A stretch of 64,000 nt of DNA from Psococerastis gibbosa. Its lineage: Eukaryota; Arthropoda; Insecta; Psocodea; Psocidae. Location: assembly GCA_963971405.1 (NCBI GenBank), contig OZ020489.1:40750510-40814509 (forward strand), written 5' to 3'. This document shows positions 12,267 to 22,381 of this stretch, one piece after another. How positions within the stretch are numbered: the stretch's first letter is position 1; every line of letters starts with the position of its first letter. Below the pieces are notes generated by a model. The model was not told where the DNA came from. It ran no database searches and saw only the letters and a program-made list of their open reading frames with translations. The position numbers and the translations under genes are program-made.

Positions 12267-12723
12267 TTATACATATATACTGTATATACGTATGTACAGT
12301 ATGTGTTTATGTATGTATATCGATTTTAGGAAACACTCCAACTTCCGTAAATATTATCCGATTTTGATGAACTTCAAAAATGTCTTGATCGAGTTCTTTA
12401 ACCAGCTAAATCCACTATTTAGTTACAAGATAGCGGCCGATTGAAACCTTATATAATTCATATCTCAGTTAATATTGGTCGCAGAGGAATGAATTAAAAT
12501 ATCACTGAAAGCCTGTATTATTATATACGATAATGGTAATCTACACTTTTTACGGCAAATCAACGATTTCATGATGATGTCCAGTCAAAGTAAAAATAAT
12601 TTAATAAGTAAAAGTTCATAGTCGCCATTTTTTGGAACACAAGAGTGTTTCGTGTGTGCCGGTTCTTCCGGCCTTAACACAGAATTTAGTAAATCTTGTG
12701 ATAATCAAATCAAAGTCGTAATG

Positions 12724-15578
12724 TTACTTAATTAATTTTCCCTGTAAATTTACAAGCCCTAATGCACATTCCACTGCCATATCCAGCATAGGCAAAAATT
12801 TTAAATTCACACACGAATGCATAGACAACAACTTCTCCTCGCGAATGCGCTCTATAACTCGCTCAACGTGTATACGGAGGGCAGCTATTTGCTTCGTCTC
12901 TATGACTTCTTTCTTAGTCATGACTGTACCACTTGTAAGAAAAACACTTGGCGGTCGCACAAGCCGACAATTTTTTCTCAAAAGGAATGGTTCAAGTGTT
13001 TTGAACCCACGATCAGTCATGACTAAACTGTCCATCGGAAGGTGATGTAGAAAATCAGACTCGGTCACTATGTGCGTGTCTTCAGTCCGACCTCCATATC
13101 CCTTCGAACACCATGAGACTAGTCCATCGGGAGTAACACCCACTATGTACTTAATTGTATTGCATTTTTTATATTGCGACCAAGTGGCTGACTGCAGGAT
13201 GGGATTGCTTGGCTTTTGGATTTCAATTTCGAATGCGTCCAATATGCACACTACTTCCCGGTAATTGGCCCTAAATGCAATTGGTAAGTTGGCAAGTATT
13301 GTAGGTTTAGGGGGCCAATGTATGAGCGACTTCAGGTTTGAATGGACGTAAGGCAATGTCTGCTTAAAAACAGTACTGGCGTGCTGTTGGGTAATTCCGA
13401 AGTCGTCCCCTATTTCATCGAAGGTCCTGCAGAGTTTTATTCGCTGCAAGACTATCGCCACATTGCGGCAGGGGGCATCTTTTGTCAGCATTTCAAACAC
13501 GAAAATGCAGCTCGCAGGAATGCCTAAATATTTCTTTGGCCTAGCCTGAATTATTAACTTCATCCTGCGAGCAGACAGCTCCTTCAGCTCGACGACATCG
13601 TCAATTGCGAAATCGCTGTCATCACTATCTTCACTGCTTGAATTTAGAAAACTACAGGCCGAAAATTTGCGGCCGGACCCCCTCTCCAGTTTCTCCGGGG
13701 TTTTTGTAGTACCGCGACTGGTAGTTGCAGATTTAATTGGCGAGCAACTGACAGTCGTGTACTGTGGCGTCACTTGCACAGCTCGGCTAGTTACGGCAGC
13801 TGCCTGCATAGTTTGCGTGCACTTGTCATTTGAAAAAACTGAAACAAAAAAAAACCATGTACAGGTATACAGTAAATTTTAAAACACAATATAAGATTCA
13901 CCGTGGCTCACACATTACACGGAACGTCTACTATACAATATTTTCAGATATAGATTTTTATTATTTTTAGAGAAACCGTCATGTGTCGCACATTGGTATT
14001 TTTACATAAACTACATTAATACTCCGTAATTCCTGTGTTTACATGGGGTCACCATAAACCAGGAAAATGTAAAAAATAAACGCAGTTTAAATACACATTA
14101 TGTCCATGGGCGTCCACAGGAGAGGGCAGGGGAGACCAGCTGCCCCCCGCCTAGAACGAGAGCAACATGTCGCTGTCTGGCGGAGCTTGGAGTTTTATAA
14201 ATAAGTATTAGACTGTAAAATCTCGACTGCTATCAAAATTCGTGAACGCTACTAATTCTGGCGTGCCGCATTTCACATACTTTTTCCCCAGGGGAAGCCT
14301 CCTGCGCGCAATTTTATAATATTGATATGATGATGATGATAGTAAAGAGCCTTGATGGAATTTTAGAGATTTCGGCTCACCCAGTCTGCCTCCCGCAAGA
14401 AAAAAAGATGCGGACGGCGATGACTGTGTCGACTGTGTTAAACCTCATGTGTTAGTGGAGAAATGCCCTACAATTAAATTGCACATATCTCGGGAAGTTT
14501 ACCGCATGATCATCGACAGCGAAGATGCTGATTGCCAGGCGAAGGCAACATAACAACATGATAGAAAACTCTACTTACGATTGCTATCATGGTCTTCAAT
14601 AATAGGCAAACTATCTTCGCAGCTTTGATTGTCATTACTTGGCCCTGCTTGAGCTTCTACTTGCGCATTTACGGCCGAAGCTATAAGTTCTTTCCTTCGC
14701 CTCTTCACTAGTAAAAGTCTTGTCGGCTCCAAAAACTTGTTGATGCGCCTGCCCTGGCATTCAAATTTAGTTGGCATCGCTGTTTTTTTTATAGTCATTC
14801 GCCCGTGCATTAATTTAACATAAGTTAAATTTTCAATGCATTCTTCCAACTGGTACAGAAAAAAACACGTCAGTAAGTTCAATCTAATATAAAATGAAGT
14901 ACAACCACTTTACTACTTTAATAATTAATGACAGCTTGTTGAAAGCGGTCGGTGGGTCTCTGGTCCATATAAATGCTGTAAATGAACCGAGCACTGATTG
15001 GCCAGTAACCGACTAAAAATATAAAGTCCAAATCAACAATGAGCTGCGCAGTTATATACTGTAACTGTGTCAGTATCGGCAAAAATCGAAGGAGCTAGGG
15101 AGCTACACTATTTAGTGAGCGAAAGAAATCTACGCTTATGCTAAGAGTGACAGAAGAAAGTGATTGAATCTTGTAAGGCCGCAACATTTAAATTTCATAA
15201 CCTAGCAATAATCAATGAGTCAATATGAAGTCTCCTCCACAGAATAGCCCTACCATAATACGTATATTGTTTATGTAGTCATGCATCATAGACCCCACAT
15301 CAGTCGGAGAAATTACCTGCCTGCAAATTACGGCTGAATACTAATTTCATTGGAAAAAAGAGTAGAAATCAACGCAAACCTACCTCGAAATGGTCTTCAC
15401 AAAAAAACAGAGTTGACTTCGGACTGACAGCCTCATCGCGTCTTGCGGCTTGGATCCATGCTCTTCGCCTTTTTCCATCATTAGGCATATGCAAAAACAG
15501 TTTTTGTGGCGTACTGAATGTCGTATTTGTACAGTTAGGCACAGCACAGTACTTATAATTAGTTTTCGCAGTTGCCAT
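12724..15578 (-). CDS. THAP-domain DDE_4 transposase (3 exons, ISL2EU)
   Basis: On the minus strand the exons are 15578-15384, 14849-14579 and 13838-12724. Introns are GT-AG with matching phases, giving about 526 aa. Exon 1 has the THAP C2CH start (CAVPNC, W in RRRAWIQAARR, CEDHF), and exon 2 continues it with the AMPTKF motif. Exon 3 is a DDE_4 (Harbinger-nuclease-like) catalytic domain. Its three acidic residues are at about 355 (ILDAFEIEIQKPSN), 430 (VMTDRGF) and 480 (HVERVI). An acidic Ser-rich linker (SSSEDSDDSD) separates the domains. The protein should bind the element ends through THAP and cut and rejoin DNA. No stop or frameshift is present, so it may be active. It is convergent with the YqaJ gene. 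Confidence 0.85.
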
Positions 15579-15804
15579 GTAAAATTAGGAAAACCAAGTA
15601 AAAAGAAACACGATTATATTATGTTTTCCGTTTTTGTTTACTATGGTGGTGGGAACGGTGACGTTCAAATATGGCCGCCCCTGCCTTAAAAGCAAAATTT
15701 ATAAATGAATTTTACTCCCAAGTAAGAATAAATTTAAAAGAAATTTATATCAATTTATATGTAAAATAAAATCTAGTTTCATTCTAAATACGGCAAAAAA
15801 AATG

Positions 15805-15816
15805 CCTGTATACCCC
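15805..15816 (-). repeat. Right terminal inverted repeat of ISL2EU element
   Basis: CCTGTATACCCC, followed by the AT duplication at 15817-15818. Confidence 0.8.
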
Positions 15817-15970
15817 ATTGAAAACAGTGAATTTTGCATATACAATGCACCTTTTGGAAATGTATCAGATTATTATTTGGATGTTTAAGAATTATTTTTT
15901 ATAATTTTTGCTTATTATTAAAATTAAAATAATATTAAAATAAATATAAGTTTAATAAAATTTAAAGAAG

Positions 15971-16004
15971 TGTGGTGTCTGTGGTTTTCTAGAACCACGT
16001 ATTC
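15971..16004 (+). repeat. Left 34-bp terminal inverted repeat
   Basis: Begins TGTGGTGTCTG and ends CACGTATTC. A perfect inverted match to 20944-20977. Begins with TG like an LTR. Confidence 0.9.
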
Positions 16005-16157
16005 CGGAAAACCATTAGTTGGAGTTGTATGGTCGTAAACAATAAATAAAGATGGATGAACGATTTACCGAATTATTAATTTATTACTATATTATTTAAT
16101 CCTGTACAATAATTAATGGATATAACAGAATAATATAATGGGTAAACTACAGAACAG

Positions 16158-16170
16158 TGGCGCAGTCGGT
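16158..16170 (+). other. Putative primer-binding site
   Basis: TGGCGCAGTCGGT lies 187 bp from the left end. It matches the tRNA-Ser-type primer sites used by several insect Gypsy elements and is where a 5' LTR of about 180 bp would end. Confidence 0.6.
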
Positions 16171-16255
16171 AATTAGCCTACTATATTTACTATTTTGCGA
16201 TTGTTTTTGCTTATTGCTTACTTACTAGTGCACGTGGTACTTTTACTTTGCCACA

Positions 16256-19200
16256 ATGACAGATCTAAAAGACGTTTTGCAAGCCAATTTGAATATGCAG
16301 AAGACGATGTCGGATATTTTGAAGGCTTTAACTAGACCCCAAGGGCAAGGTTCACCTGCTCAACCTGCTACAGGTGGGGGAAAGAGTTTTCCAAAACTTG
16401 ATAAATTTATTGCAAGTGACGACATTGCGTTACACATTGAAAAATGTAGTGCAGCTTTTAAACTTTACAGCATTACTGATGATAGCACGATGCTGCAATT
16501 GTTTATGCATAGTTTGCCTACTGATTTATATGGACTTACTAAGGATTTGCTACATCCGAAAACGCTTGCAAACTCACAGTATGATGATGTGACTAAACTT
16601 TTGCAAGGTCATTTGCGACCAACACCTTTAGTCATACCTTCTCGGCATACACTATATAAACGCCGACAGCAAGAGGGAGAATCATTGGCAGCTTATTCGG
16701 CATCTTTACGCCACTTAGCTGTTCCTTGCAAGTATGCTTCCAGCGTGTTATCAGAGGTCCTCAGGGATGTTTTTGTGGCAGGTTTACGAGATCGTCACAT
16801 TTTAGATCGTGTTCTTGAGGAAGATAACGCTGATTTCGATAAGATTTATGCTCTGGCGGTGTCTCTTGAATCTGCGTCGTCAGGGACACGGGAATTGCTA
16901 GTGCAACCTTCTAGTTCCGTTAATAAAATAAAAAACAAGTCTTTTCAGAAGAATAAAGTTACTCAGGGCAAGAAGGAATCTACTTCAAAGCAGTCTACCT
17001 CTACTACGAAGGGGAAACAGATTGTGTGCTACAGGTGCGGTATGGTTGACTCGCACAAGGCTCCTGATTGCAAGAAAAAGAACTTAAAATGTACAAATTG
17101 CGGACGCGGCTCTCATGTGGCAGCCGTCTGCCTTTCAAAGAAAACGGTTCACGCGGTGGAAGATTCATTACCCATTTATACATTGTATTCCGTGACATCC
17201 GTGAGTAATGACTTTTATAAACCTTACATGGTTCCACTGCAAGTAGGGAATAAAACAGTATCGTTAGAATTGGATACTGGAAGTGCTCATACTATTTTAA
17301 ATGAACATTTATACAAAGACTTACAGTTGAATGCTCCGTTGCAACCTACAAAGACTCAGTTCCGGGGTTATGGTGGTACGATAATCACACCTAAAGGAGT
17401 TGTTACAGTGCCTGTGACTTATAAAGCCTCGACGGCTAACTTGCGACTTTTTGTAGTGCCAGGTAACCTGCCTCCACTCATGGGACGTGAGTGGTGTCAA
17501 AGTCTGCAAATTTCACCTGTTTTTCATGCAACCGCTACAATTACGCCGTCTGCCGAAGCGAAGCTACAGAAATTGTTAGCGGAGAACAAGGAAATTTTTA
17601 GCAGTGGCACAGGTATCGCAAAGAATTTTTGTGCTGAATTACAGTTAAAAACTGGCGCTAGTCCTAAGTACTTAAAGGCGCGACCAGTACCATTTGCTTT
17701 GAAGCCAAAAATTTCGGCCGAGATTGACCGTTTAGTTGCAGAAGGAATTTTACGCCCTGTCGAAAGGTCGGACTTTGCGACTCCAGTGGTTCCTGTACTT
17801 AAGGGAGACGGGTCCATACGTCTTTGTGCTGACTACAGCGTTACATGCAATCAGCTCATTGAGGTTCCTCAACATCCAATGCCAGATATTGAAGATTTGA
17901 TGTCTACTTTGGGGCATGGTAAATATTTTGCCAAACTGGACTGTCGTACTGCTTACTTGTCGCTACCTGTTACACCAGACACCGGTAAGATTCTAACCTT
18001 AAATACACACAAGGGACTTTATCAACCGACACGTCTGATGTTTGGGGTCAATGCGGCGCCAGCCATTTGGCAACGTTATATTGAAGGTGTTCTACGAGAC
18101 ATCGAAGGAATTTACGTATTTTATGACGATATGTTGGTTCAAGGAGATACAGCTGAACAGCTACTTAGTCGCCTTGCATTAGTGTTTTCTAGATTGAAAG
18201 AAAATGGACAGCGACTAAATTACAGTAAATGTGAATTCCTGAAATCTTCCGTCCAATACCTGGGTTACAAAATGTCAAAGGACGGCCTGCATAAGACTGA
18301 TGAAAAAATACAGGCTATACTTAATGCTCCAAAACCTCAAAATGCCAAAGAGGTAAAATCATTCATGGGAATGGTAACTTTTTATGCACGTTTTATACCA
18401 AATTTAGCTACGATAGCCAAGCCTTTATACGAGTTAACAAAGCACGATACAAAATTCACATGGACTAAACAGTGCGACCAAAGCTTGAAAGCTTTACAAA
18501 AGGAGATAGTTTCAGAGAAGGTTCTTGTGCACTACAGGCCGGACCTTCCAGTAATTTTGTCTGTGGATGCTAGCCCGGTCGGAATTGGGGCGGTGATCGC
18601 TCATCGTTTCAGTGATGGCTCAGAGAGGCCTATAGCGTTTGCTTCTCGCATACTTTCACCCAGCGAACGCAACTACGCCCAACTCTGTAAGGAAGCACTG
18701 GCGATTAAATGGGGCGTTTCCAAGTTTTACCGTTACCTGTTGGGACGTCGATTCTGTCTAGTTTCAGATCACAAGCCTTTGTGTCATATTTTTGGGCCTA
18801 AGGCGAAGTTACCAGTTATTACTGCTACACGACTTCTACACTACGCGCTGTACTTGCAACAATTTCAGTTCGACGTGAAATACAGAAAGAGTGATGATAA
18901 CGGCAATGCAGATATGCTTTCACGCCTACCTGTTACATCGGAGACCTTGTTTGACCTGGATGATGTTGAAGAATTCCAAACCCATCATTTACAGGTTGTG
19001 CCAATCAAGCCTGTGGATCTGGCGAAGGCCACCAGAGAAGATCCAGACTTGATGCCTATTCTTGAAAAACTACGTGCTGGTGAGTCATTTCACGATGGCA
19101 AATATTCATTGCATGCAGGATGCATATTGCTAGGCATTCGTGCGGTTATACCAGCAAAATTACAACGCACAATACTCCATGAACTGCATTTGGGTCATAT

Positions 19201-20389
19201 GGGAGTAGTTAAAATGAAAGCGTTAGCACGTTCATACGTGTATTGGAAAAATATTGACCAAGACATAGAGAATTTGTGTCGCAATTGTGTCAACTGCGCT
19301 GAATACAAAACGCAGCAAAAAACCCCCAAGGTGCACTACTGGGAGTACCCCGCAAAACCGTGGGAGAGAATACATATAGATTTTGCTTCGTATGCAGGCA
19401 AAATTTTTTTAATAGTGGTTGATTCTTATTCTAAATGGCCTGAGATTTTTCCGATGTCTTCAATGACAGCTAATACTACTACTACTGTTTTAAGAACATT
19501 GTTTGCTCGATATGGTCACCCGATTTGCTTAGTTTCGGACAATCAGTCGACGTTTGTGGGAACGGAGTTCCAAGCATTTTTACGTAAACTTGGTATTCGG
19601 CATCTTACGTCGCCCCCACACTATCCAGCAAGCAATGGACAGGCTGAACGTTATGTTGGAAGTATGAAACAAGCTTTACGCTGTCTCCAGAATCAGAACA
19701 ATTTATACGACAACTTACAAGAATTTTTATTTGCATATCGCAGAGCTCCTCACGTGCTTACAGGGCACAGTCCTGCAAGTTTATTTTTGGGGCGAGAGAT
19801 ATCGTCACCTCTTACTATCTTACGCCCGAATATTGGTCGGGCCATCTCAGAGCAGAGAGACACCCTTTTCCAAGATCCTGTTTTCCAGCCTGGAGAAAAA
19901 GTGGCGGTACGTAACTACACTACGCCGTTACGGCGTTGGGTCTTTGGGACCATCGTCAGCAAGGATGGGGCATTACAATACACGGTGCAGGTGGGAAACG
20001 AGCTGTGGCGTCGACACGGAGGTCAAATACGTCCGGTGGGACAGGACATCCCTCTCCGTGAAGAAAGAGCATACAAGCAGCCTATCGCGAATCCTGGTCC
20101 TACTCCAATTCAAGCACCGCCCACTCCTCAGCGAGATTCAAGTATTATGGATACTACTTCGGGCGAGCAGCTGACTACAGTAATTCAAGCACCGCTCACT
20201 CCTCAGAGAGATTCCATTATTATAAGCTCTACTTCTGGCGAGCAGCAGAGTACATCTAGGCAATCGCTCACTCCAAGGCGAACTTCGATGGCTAATATGC
20301 AGATGGAGGCACCTTCGCCTGCTGCAGAAACAGTGGCGGCTCGTCGTCCTGTCAGAAATCGCCGAGCTCCACAGCGCTTGAATATATGA
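16256..20389 (+). CDS. Gypsy (Ty3-like) Gag-Pol polyprotein
   Basis: A single intact 1377-aa frame. Gag-like N terminus with two zinc knuckles starting about residue 258 (CYRCGMVDSHKAPDC, with one extra residue before His, then CTNCGRGSHVAAVC). An aspartic protease follows (LDTGSAHTIL, D about 340). The reverse transcriptase has FYDD at about 622. RNase H has SVDAS about 771 and VSDHKPL. The integrase has an HHCC finger (HLGHMGVVKMK ... CRNCVNC, about 978-1017) and the DDE triad (IDFAS, VSDNQ, NGQAER; about 1040, 1094, 1131). The C-terminal tail is Pro/Thr-rich with a repeated QAP.TPQRDS segment. It should drive reverse transcription and integration of its own RNA. No stop codons interrupt it, so the copy looks young. 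The closest type I know is K02A2.6-like Gypsy. Confidence 0.92.
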   Translation: MTDLKDVLQANLNMQKTMSDILKALTRPQGQGSPAQPATGGGKSFPKLDKFIASDDIALHIEKCSAAFKLYSITDDSTMLQLFMHSLPTDLYGLTKDLLHPKTLANSQYDDVTKLLQGHLRPTPLVIPSRHTLYKRRQQEGESLAAYSASLRHLAVPCKYASSVLSEVLRDVFVAGLRDRHILDRVLEEDNADFDKIYALAVSLESASSGTRELLVQPSSSVNKIKNKSFQKNKVTQGKKESTSKQSTSTTKGKQIVCYRCGMVDSHKAPDCKKKNLKCTNCGRGSHVAAVCLSKKTVHAVEDSLPIYTLYSVTSVSNDFYKPYMVPLQVGNKTVSLELDTGSAHTILNEHLYKDLQLNAPLQPTKTQFRGYGGTIITPKGVVTVPVTYKASTANLRLFVVPGNLPPLMGREWCQSLQISPVFHATATITPSAEAKLQKLLAENKEIFSSGTGIAKNFCAELQLKTGASPKYLKARPVPFALKPKISAEIDRLVAEGILRPVERSDFATPVVPVLKGDGSIRLCADYSVTCNQLIEVPQHPMPDIEDLMSTLGHGKYFAKLDCRTAYLSLPVTPDTGKILTLNTHKGLYQPTRLMFGVNAAPAIWQRYIEGVLRDIEGIYVFYDDMLVQGDTAEQLLSRLALVFSRLKENGQRLNYSKCEFLKSSVQYLGYKMSKDGLHKTDEKIQAILNAPKPQNAKEVKSFMGMVTFYARFIPNLATIAKPLYELTKHDTKFTWTKQCDQSLKALQKEIVSEKVLVHYRPDLPVILSVDASPVGIGAVIAHRFSDGSERPIAFASRILSPSERNYAQLCKEALAIKWGVSKFYRYLLGRRFCLVSDHKPLCHIFGPKAKLPVITATRLLHYALYLQQFQFDVKYRKSDDNGNADMLSRLPVTSETLFDLDDVEEFQTHHLQVVPIKPVDLAKATREDPDLMPILEKLRAGESFHDGKYSLHAGCILLGIRAVIPAKLQRTILHELHLGHMGVVKMKALARSYVYWKNIDQDIENLCRNCVNCAEYKTQQKTPKVHYWEYPAKPWERIHIDFASYAGKIFLIVVDSYSKWPEIFPMSSMTANTTTTVLRTLFARYGHPICLVSDNQSTFVGTEFQAFLRKLGIRHLTSPPHYPASNGQAERYVGSMKQALRCLQNQNNLYDNLQEFLFAYRRAPHVLTGHSPASLFLGREISSPLTILRPNIGRAISEQRDTLFQDPVFQPGEKVAVRNYTTPLRRWVFGTIVSKDGALQYTVQVGNELWRRHGGQIRPVGQDIPLREERAYKQPIANPGPTPIQAPPTPQRDSSIMDTTSGEQLTTVIQAPLTPQRDSIIISSTSGEQQSTSRQSLTPRRTSMANMQMEAPSPAAETVAARRPVRNRRAPQRLNI

Positions 20390-20883
20390 AAGTGCGCGTT
20401 ACGAGTGGCCCAGCGTTTACGTCACTTTCCTTCTTACTCGGGTGGAACCAGGAGTTACTCAACATCCCGATAAATGACCGTCCTAATTATACCCATGGTT
20501 GGGGCATCAGACAATTTCTTAACGATTTTCATCTAGGCCATGTAAAATCGGTGACCCTGGGAAGAAACTTTTACGAACGGATGGCCACGAGCGAATTTAC
20601 CAACCTGTTCCCTGGATACACCGCTAGGAAAGAACTAGAGTACCGCGGGGTCATGGAGAGGCCCCTCTACAGGGACAGACCCGTCCCATGGTCCACGTTC
20701 GGCCCTGTGCCCAAGGCTCGGACGGCGGACATTCCTGAAGAGAAAACTCAGGATTTTCAGAACACGCCCGACGGTTCGGACGCGGCTGCTTCTGCCCCCC
20801 TACCAACCCAGCAGCCAATCCTTGTAGGTGCAGACCCTGCAAGGGTGCACAACGCGTCTCACTTGCAACAGCAGGACATATAG
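20386..20883 (+). CDS. Second ORF at the retroelement 3' end, possible captured host sequence
   Basis: A 165-aa frame whose ATG overlaps the gag-pol stop (ATGA). It reads like a real protein (LGWNQELLNIPINDRPNY, NLFPGYTARKELEYRGVMER, PWSTFGPVPKART) followed by a low-complexity Pro/Ala/Gln tail. I recognise no envelope features: no signal peptide, furin site or membrane anchor. Base composition is visibly more GC-rich than the AT-rich pol. It ends about 60 bp before the right terminal repeat, where the polypurine tract and 3' LTR would normally be. I infer transduced host sequence, or a novel accessory gene. A chance ORF is less likely given its composition. Confidence 0.45.
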   Translation: MKVRVTSGPAFTSLSFLLGWNQELLNIPINDRPNYTHGWGIRQFLNDFHLGHVKSVTLGRNFYERMATSEFTNLFPGYTARKELEYRGVMERPLYRDRPVPWSTFGPVPKARTADIPEEKTQDFQNTPDGSDAAASAPLPTQQPILVGADPARVHNASHLQQQDI

Positions 20884-20943
20884 ACAGACTCACAGATTAT
20901 CAAACAACAGTCCCGGACTGGAGATGGACCCGCGGTCTATTTA

Positions 20944-20977
20944 GAATACGTGGTTCTAGAAAACCACAGACACCACA
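20944..20977 (-). repeat. Right 34-bp terminal inverted repeat
   Basis: Exact reverse complement of 15971-16004, ending CAGACACCACA and followed by the AGAAG duplication. Confidence 0.9.
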
Positions 20978-20982
20978 AGAAG

Positions 20983-22003
20983 TAATAATTTAATTATATC
21001 TTTTACTTGTATTGTTTGTCTGTGACAATGTTTATGCTGTATACAGCTTTGAGTTCACAATATGAATCTTTTTATTTATCTACAAACTATTGATCGATCC
21101 ATGGCTCAACATCCTCCACTTGAGAGGACATTTCGAAATTAAGACTGTTGAAAAGTTGTGAGTGGGGTAGATTACAATATGTCTCTATCAGACGAGGAGA
21201 GTTGTCTCATGGACGATGACGATCCATTCTAAGACAAAGGGGCAGTATCAAAATTCAAAAATAGGCAGGGTGCACCCAGATTTATACCAAGTAATTTGAA
21301 GTTTTGTCTTAATCACGATGAAACCAACTTTCTTGCCAGCTATCCAGATTTTCACTGCCATCGTCATAAAAAAATGAAGGAGAAAATGAATGAACTCATT
21401 CCCATCATATCATCGGAAGTCAAAGATCCTATCATGTTAATAGAGAACTGGGATAAAACAACCATTTGAGTTAAACGACAAGAAGAAAATTTGACCTCTG
21501 CATCCAGTCAGCCATTTTCAACCAGAGCATTCAACGACTACACCTCAACACCATCACAAAAACATCTCATAACGCTCCATATCATAAATTAAGAAATGAT
21601 CCTTCTAGGACAAGCTCAAAGCAGAAAAAGTCAAGGACATTATCTACCGTCAATACATACAACACGGACTAGCTGGCATTCCATTGACTACATGTGGATA
21701 GACCCAGACCTAGATGAAGGATGGTGGTATTGTTTTCAAACAGCAGTGCAGTGTATTGGACAATTTACAAAGTCGGTTTGCCATCTATTTACATTGGAAA
21801 ACTGCAGACATTGGGGGTGTTCAATGTATACTACAGTCTTCTTCTCTTCATTTGTTTCTTTTTCGTCAGTTGCTAATGTTTCGACGTGATGCCTTATTGA
21901 ACCCAGGAACAACCCTTTTTGGCATTTTGAAGTACAAACAGTTGCAAAAAGTAGTAATGCTAAACTTGGTGCATGGCAGCATATTAAGGTCTTTTCGCTC
22001 ATT
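20983..22003. other. Degenerate coding-like DNA, unassigned
   Basis: Around 21180-21470 the + strand reads protein-like with stops (SLSDEESCLMDDDD, then FCLNHDETNFLASYPDFH). It may belong to the same relic as 22004-22381. I recognise no family. Confidence 0.25.
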
Positions 22004-22381
22004 ATGGAGATTTCTTTCTGTAACACTACGGTAGGAAATGCACTCACCTTGAGAGAAACCAAGGGTGAACAGTTCTACAATAAACTCAAGTCATGGGAGG
22101 CCCTCCTTACAGGTGATCCTGTGAGAACACCTCCGGACAGCAGTTTCTCTGTCTTGTTCGACACTATCAGAAAGGAAATGGTTGAGTTAGGTATGAATGC
22201 TACAAATACTCTCATGTTCACTGACGTCCCTGAACCTTATCGCTGGTTTATGGCCATGGAAATGACAGGAATGCAGAAAAATTTTGGTCATCCCTTTTTG
22301 TATGTTGCTGAAGGGATTAAAGTTTTAAAAGACCAGAGTAAGAAAGCCACCCTTGTGGAGCATGAGCGGAAGAAAGAATGA
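22004..22381 (+). pseudogene. Fragment of unrecognised protein family, related to 3767-3976
   Basis: 125 codons: ETKGEQFYNKLKSWEALLTG, RTPPDSSF, then a helical-looking segment (LFDTIRKEMVELGMNATNT, FTDVPEPYRWFMAMEMTG) and a Lys-rich end. The first third matches the fragment at 3798-3900. It lacks a convincing start. Two copies suggest a repeat-borne or endogenised gene. Function unknown. Confidence 0.35.

Larger units (their letters stand above)
6403..15816. mobile_element. ISL2EU-type DNA transposon, apparently complete, with nested insertions
   Basis: The ends are a 12-bp terminal inverted repeat, GGGGTATACAGG at 6403-6414 and its reverse complement at 15805-15816. An AT dinucleotide flanks both sides (6401-6402 and 15817-15818) as target duplication. 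Inside are two convergent intron-containing genes: a YqaJ-type nuclease (+) and a THAP plus DDE_4 transposase (-). From memory, this pairing with 2-bp duplications characterises the ISL2EU superfamily. Both genes have intact exons and compatible splice phases. The 9.4-kb length is inflated by a hairpin element (9645), a large MITE (10327-11292) and another MITE (11959-12266), all between the genes. Confidence 0.8.
15971..20977 (+). mobile_element. Gypsy-type retroelement bounded by inverted instead of direct terminal repeats
   Basis: The first 34 bp (15971-16004, starting TGTGGTGTCTGTGGTTTTCT) recur as an exact reverse complement at 20944-20977. AGAAG flanks both outer edges (15966-15970, 20978-20982), a 5-bp target duplication typical of retroviral-type integrases. 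Inside are a primer-binding-site-like sequence, an intact gag-pol ORF and a second ORF. Sequence just inside the left repeat is not repeated at the right, so I find no direct LTR pair. Each terminal repeat is itself a near-palindrome (GTGGTT, TTCTAG, AACCAC). Confidence 0.8.

Noticed and set aside
15971-16152. Ordinary 5' LTR with matching 3' LTR for the Gypsy element
   Set aside because: The left 180 bp end near a primer-binding site as an LTR would, but I could not find a direct repeat of it after gag-pol. Only the inverted 34 bp is present.
19731-20174. 147-codon ORF overlapping pol
   Set aside because: An alternative-frame shadow of the integrase C-terminal region, with no motif.
20386-20883. 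Retroelement env gene
   Set aside because: No signal peptide, furin site, fusion peptide or membrane anchor can be seen.
20651-20893. Minus-strand ORF opposite the second retroelement ORF
   Set aside because: The plus-strand frame is longer, starts at the pol stop and has more protein-like composition.
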